This document shows positions 41,894 to 44,076 of a DNA stretch of 44,076 nucleotides, in pieces. The DNA is from Fischerella muscicola SAG 1427-1 = PCC 73103. GTDB taxonomy: Bacteria; Cyanobacteriota; Cyanobacteriia; Cyanobacteriales; Nostocaceae. Where the stretch lies: positions 1-44,076 of the forward strand of contig NZ_AJLJ01000206.1 of NCBI RefSeq assembly GCF_000317245.1, written 5' to 3'. Made by a program: the position numbers and the translations under genes. The notes beneath the pieces were generated by a model. It did not search any database, had not been told where the DNA came from, and worked only from the letters and a program-made list of their open reading frames with translations. Each line of letters opens with the position of its first letter. Position 1 is the stretch's first letter.

Positions 41894-42493
41894 TTAATAT
41901 CCTAGTGGTTCAGAGTTTTGCTGTTGTAGTTGAAAGTTTGATTGAGTAGTTGTGGTAGATAGTGACGAATTAGAATCCTCTGGTGCTGGAGGTAAAAAAA
42001 TTGCCCCAGCGGGAGATGGTGACACCAGTCCTGCTGCTGGTGTTTGTGCTTCCTGTGCCATTTTATTTTTTAGCACTTCGATTGTTGTTGTTAACTGTCG
42101 CTCATCTCGCTGTAAGGTTTGCAGTTTCCGATATGACTGACTCCAAAGTTGTTGAGAATATACAGTCCAACCATAAATTACCAGGGTGGTTGCCACTAAC
42201 ACAAATGCCATAATTCCTGAATAACGATTTATGTCATACAACCGTAACAACCACATCGGAATTGTTCCTTGTTTGTTTAAATCTGGGACAGGTGTAGAAG
42301 TAGATACAGATACTTGTTGTTTGGCAGACGAACGCCTAGATCTTCTTGAGGAAACAGGAGGAGAAAAGGTTTTCTCTGTGATAGTTCTTGCTGATCTAGA
42401 TTGCTGGAAGGTGGATGAATTTCTAATCATCAGAGAATTTCGCTGGAACCAATTGCGTTTTGCAGAAACACCTGATTTGCGAGCAACAGCCAT
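41894..42493 (-). CDS. FtsL-like bitopic cell-division protein (inferred)
   Basis: A 199-residue protein with a basic, Ser/Arg-rich cytoplasmic tail (1-85), one transmembrane helix at about 91-112 ('GIMAFVLVATTLVIYGWTVY') and a short predicted coiled coil after it ('YRKLQTLQRDERQLTTTIEV', then LKNKMAQ). The tail is periplasmic and Pro/Ser/Gln-rich. This topology and its place just upstream of ftsI on the same strand are those of ftsL in the division gene cluster. Sequence similarity to FtsL cannot be judged by eye because the family is very diverged. The 172-base gap to ftsI holds 'ttgttggttg' repeats and a dispersed repeat, but no terminator is evident. Confidence 0.6.
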   Translation of the reverse strand: MAVARKSGVSAKRNWFQRNSLMIRNSSTFQQSRSARTITEKTFSPPVSSRRSRRSSAKQQVSVSTSTPVPDLNKQGTIPMWLLRLYDINRYSGIMAFVLVATTLVIYGWTVYSQQLWSQSYRKLQTLQRDERQLTTTIEVLKNKMAQEAQTPAAGLVSPSPAGAIFLPPAPEDSNSSLSTTTTQSNFQLQQQNSEPLGY

Positions 42494-43009
42494 AATTTTT
42501 GAGAAATATATTTTTTGTGTGAGTTGAACAAGGGGGACACGGGGAACAAGGGAGACACCTGGGACAAAGGAGACAAAGGAGACAAAGGAGAATAACCAAT
42601 GCCCAATGCCCTATCCCTGTTCTCCATTCCCTAGTAAGTATGGCAACGCAAAGTAGTAAGGGCAAGAGATTGTCTAGAAGCTGTTTTTTTGATATAATTC
42701 TTAAGATTATAAAAATTTACGATTATTTTAATGTAGTTAATTTTAATGTAGTTAAAGTAAAAATCACGATTGTGCCAAGTTGATTTGGACGCATAGTTTT
42801 TCACTGTTAACAATTTTCCTTTTCCCTTAATCCCTTTCCCTTGACCCGTAAATTGAAAGGTCTAGAGTTAGTTTTATAGGATAAACTAAAAAACAAAAAA
42901 GTTGTCTTTAAAATATCTAACCTAAAAATTATTAAAATTAAGCAACAAATGAGGTATCTTATTCAACAGGCCTAAAATAGTTTTTGCCGCATTTGGTGAC
43001 AGAGGAGTT
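42494..43009. other. repeat-bearing intergenic region
   Basis: G/A-rich short repeats (ggagacaaa units) run from about 42530 to 42590, then 'caatgcc' units to about 42612. Further on, two direct copies of tttaatgtagttaa lie near 42729-42758 in AT-rich sequence. Open frames on the - strand here are repeat-derived. No gene is supported; it must hold the promoters of the divergent FtsL-like and lipoprotein genes. Confidence 0.5.
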
Positions 43010-43213
43010 ATGAAAATAAAAATCTTTGGTTTTGCTCTTTTACTTGGTCTAGCTGCTACTCTTGGAGCCTGCAATGGTGCTAGTGAGACTCCTTCCACTA
43101 CCACCACTACTCCAGCTGAACCTGCCGATACCGGCGCTACTACTCCACCCGCTACCGCCACTCCACCCGCTACTGGAACGACAGAGAGTCCTACTCCTGC
43201 AACTACTCCCTAG
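43010..43213 (+). CDS. small putative lipoprotein, Thr/Pro-rich
   Basis: A 67-residue protein with a lipoprotein signal: a basic start MKIK, a hydrophobic run, and the lipobox LGAC with C21 as the lipidation site. The mature 46 residues are almost only Thr, Pro, Ala, Ser, Gly and Glu (for example TTTTTPAEPADTG), a disordered tether or surface coat rather than a folded domain. A GGAG at about 43003-43006, 'gaggagtt', precedes the ATG at short spacing. I recognise no family. It converges on the ABM-like gene across a HIP1-based hairpin. Confidence 0.65.
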   Translation: MKIKIFGFALLLGLAATLGACNGASETPSTTTTTPAEPADTGATTPPATATPPATGTTESPTPATTP

Positions 43214-43406
43214 ATTTTGGTCTTAGGTTAGATCATTCAGTCCTTTTGAGGTCGCTCCTCATTACATCACTACACTGATAATTTATTCTCTACTGCCCAG
43301 AGAATGAAATGTTGAGTTGAGTAATGCAAGCTATGGCTAGCTTTACTCAAGGCTTTTCATATTAACTTTTAGAACACAGAACAGAAGTTAGTATGAATTT
43401 GAATTT

Positions 43407-43458
43407 AGCGATCGCCCACCATAGCCAAAAATATAGCTAAGAAACGAGGGCGATCGCT
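43407..43458. terminator. hairpin of two HIP1 sites between convergent genes
   Basis: agcgatcgccc (43407-43417) and gggcgatcgct (43448-43458) form an 11-bp stem with a 30-base AT-rich loop, between the + strand lipoprotein gene and the convergent gene ending at 43491. A possible bidirectional terminator; T-runs are weak. The remaining spacer 43214-43406 shows nothing specific. Confidence 0.4.
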
Positions 43459-43490
43459 CTCCACAAAGATTCTCACACCAAATTTTTTTG

Positions 43491-43835
43491 TTATTGAACT
43501 GAAATTTGTTGATCTAAAGCTGCTTCGATTTCACAAACGAGTTCATAGTAAGAGGTAGTTGGAGTGTGAGCAAACAAGTGACTGATCTTTTTTAAGATAT
43601 CTTGGTAAGCTTCGCTGTGGTTTGCTTCCATATCGCCGATGTTTTCCCAGAAAATAACCGCGATACCTTTGTCAGTCCCTGGTTGTTGCAAGAGATATGC
43701 TTTCTGGAAGCCTTTGGTATACATTGAGACAGCCTGTTCGTAAAGTTGCTTGGCTTCTTCAAACTTACCTGGTTTAAACTCTCCCGTCGCTACATAGACA
43801 TATTGATGTCTAAGAAAATCTTGAAAGTCTGTCAT
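43491..43835 (-). CDS. dimeric alpha/beta-barrel (ABM-like) domain protein
   Basis: A 114-residue protein that looks like a ferredoxin-fold dimeric alpha/beta barrel of the antibiotic biosynthesis monooxygenase type: strand 'YVYVATGEFKPG', helix 'KFEEAKQLYEQAVSMYTKGF', strand 'KAYLLQQPGTDKGIAVIFWE', helix 'DMEANHSEAYQDILKKI'. The group includes haem-degrading and quinol-oxidising enzymes as well as non-catalytic members; catalytic residues cannot be named. Start: the ATG at 43835 follows AAGGAGAA at good spacing. The frame is open further to 43868, but that extension lacks such a site. No neighbour explains its role. The final 207 bases of the window show a HIP1 site and no gene. Confidence 0.6.
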   Translation of the reverse strand: MTDFQDFLRHQYVYVATGEFKPGKFEEAKQLYEQAVSMYTKGFQKAYLLQQPGTDKGIAVIFWENIGDMEANHSEAYQDILKKISHLFAHTPTTSYYELVCEIEAALDQQISVQ

Positions 43836-44076
43836 TTGTATTCTCCTTGGCAGATAGTTATTGTTCATTAGTCGATAGCCAATAGTGAAAAAATCGAGAC
43901 ACTTGATACATTCCTACTGACTCTAGACTCCTCAAAGAGTTTTTCCTGCTTGTTGCAGTTTATAAGTTTGGTGTATCTCGACTTTCGTTTTTTAATTTTT
44001 TATTTTGAATTGGCGATCGCCAAACTAACCCACAAAAAGTAAGGACGCACAACTGTGCGCCTCTCAAATGAATAAC

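Noticed and set aside
42423..42665. Open frames on the - strand upstream of the FtsL-like gene
   Set aside because: They translate G/A-rich short tandem repeats and overlap the start of the real gene.

Overview
The window reads as chromosome of a filamentous, probably heterocyst-forming cyanobacterium (order Nostocales). The signs are frequent HIP1 octamers (gcgatcgc), abundant heptamer-type tandem repeats and small palindromic dispersed repeats, and genes typical of cyanobacteria: a myxoxanthophyll-type crtD, a GUN4 domain, a DUF3386 protein, nifJ and InrS-like nickel sensing. Genus and species cannot be told from the sequence.

Layout. (1) 61-6266: a chemotaxis module on the + strand, cheA-cheW-MCP-cheB-cheR. 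The receptor is soluble and built of HAMP-like units, with no visible sensor domain. (2) 6617-9171: a cytochrome b6-like membrane protein converging on a Na+/H+ antiporter with a C-terminal TrkA (RCK) domain. (3) 9486-9668: tRNA-Glu(UUC) with a promoter and a terminator. (4) 9744-12369: a GAF sensor kinase whose H-box His is Asp, translationally coupled to a START/SRPBCC protein. (5) 13313-14975: a ribbon-helix-helix protein, and divergently an HNH nuclease gene behind an attenuator-like leader, with a small conserved partner. (6) 15334-19790: an exported bactofilin-like membrane protein converging on nifJ, which carries three in-frame repeat insertions. (7) 19800-20430: a repeat-rich spacer with a 163-bp nested cruciform. 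(8) 20478-24591: a fructosamine-kinase-family protein, an M16 protease and crtD. (9) 24724-29348: a KAP NTPase-GUN4 fusion, a small secreted protein, an InrS-like sensor and a TPR protein. (10) 29390-29890: a block of three different repeats ahead of a large two-partner-secretion exoprotein. (11) 33175-35827: cysA, a GAF-LuxR regulator and a DUF3386 protein. (12) 36008-39481: three leftward genes for a 2-oxoglutarate-dioxygenase-like protein, a methyltransferase and a haem-oxygenase-like diiron protein, with a MITE-like element between the first two coordinates-wise. (13) 39895-42493: ftsI and a probable ftsL, a remnant of the division cluster. (14) 43010-43835: a small lipoprotein and a dimeric alpha/beta-barrel protein.

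Most genes are ordinary housekeeping or accessory cyanobacterial genes. The items I rate highest are the KAP-GUN4 fusion, the terminator/antiterminator leader of the HNH gene, the nested palindromic elements (one with apparent target duplication), the repeat-seeded insertions in nifJ, the cytochrome b6 paralogue with a lost haem ligand, and the kinase whose His-to-Asp change lies exactly on a HIP1 site. All family assignments come from reading motifs; no database search was possible.
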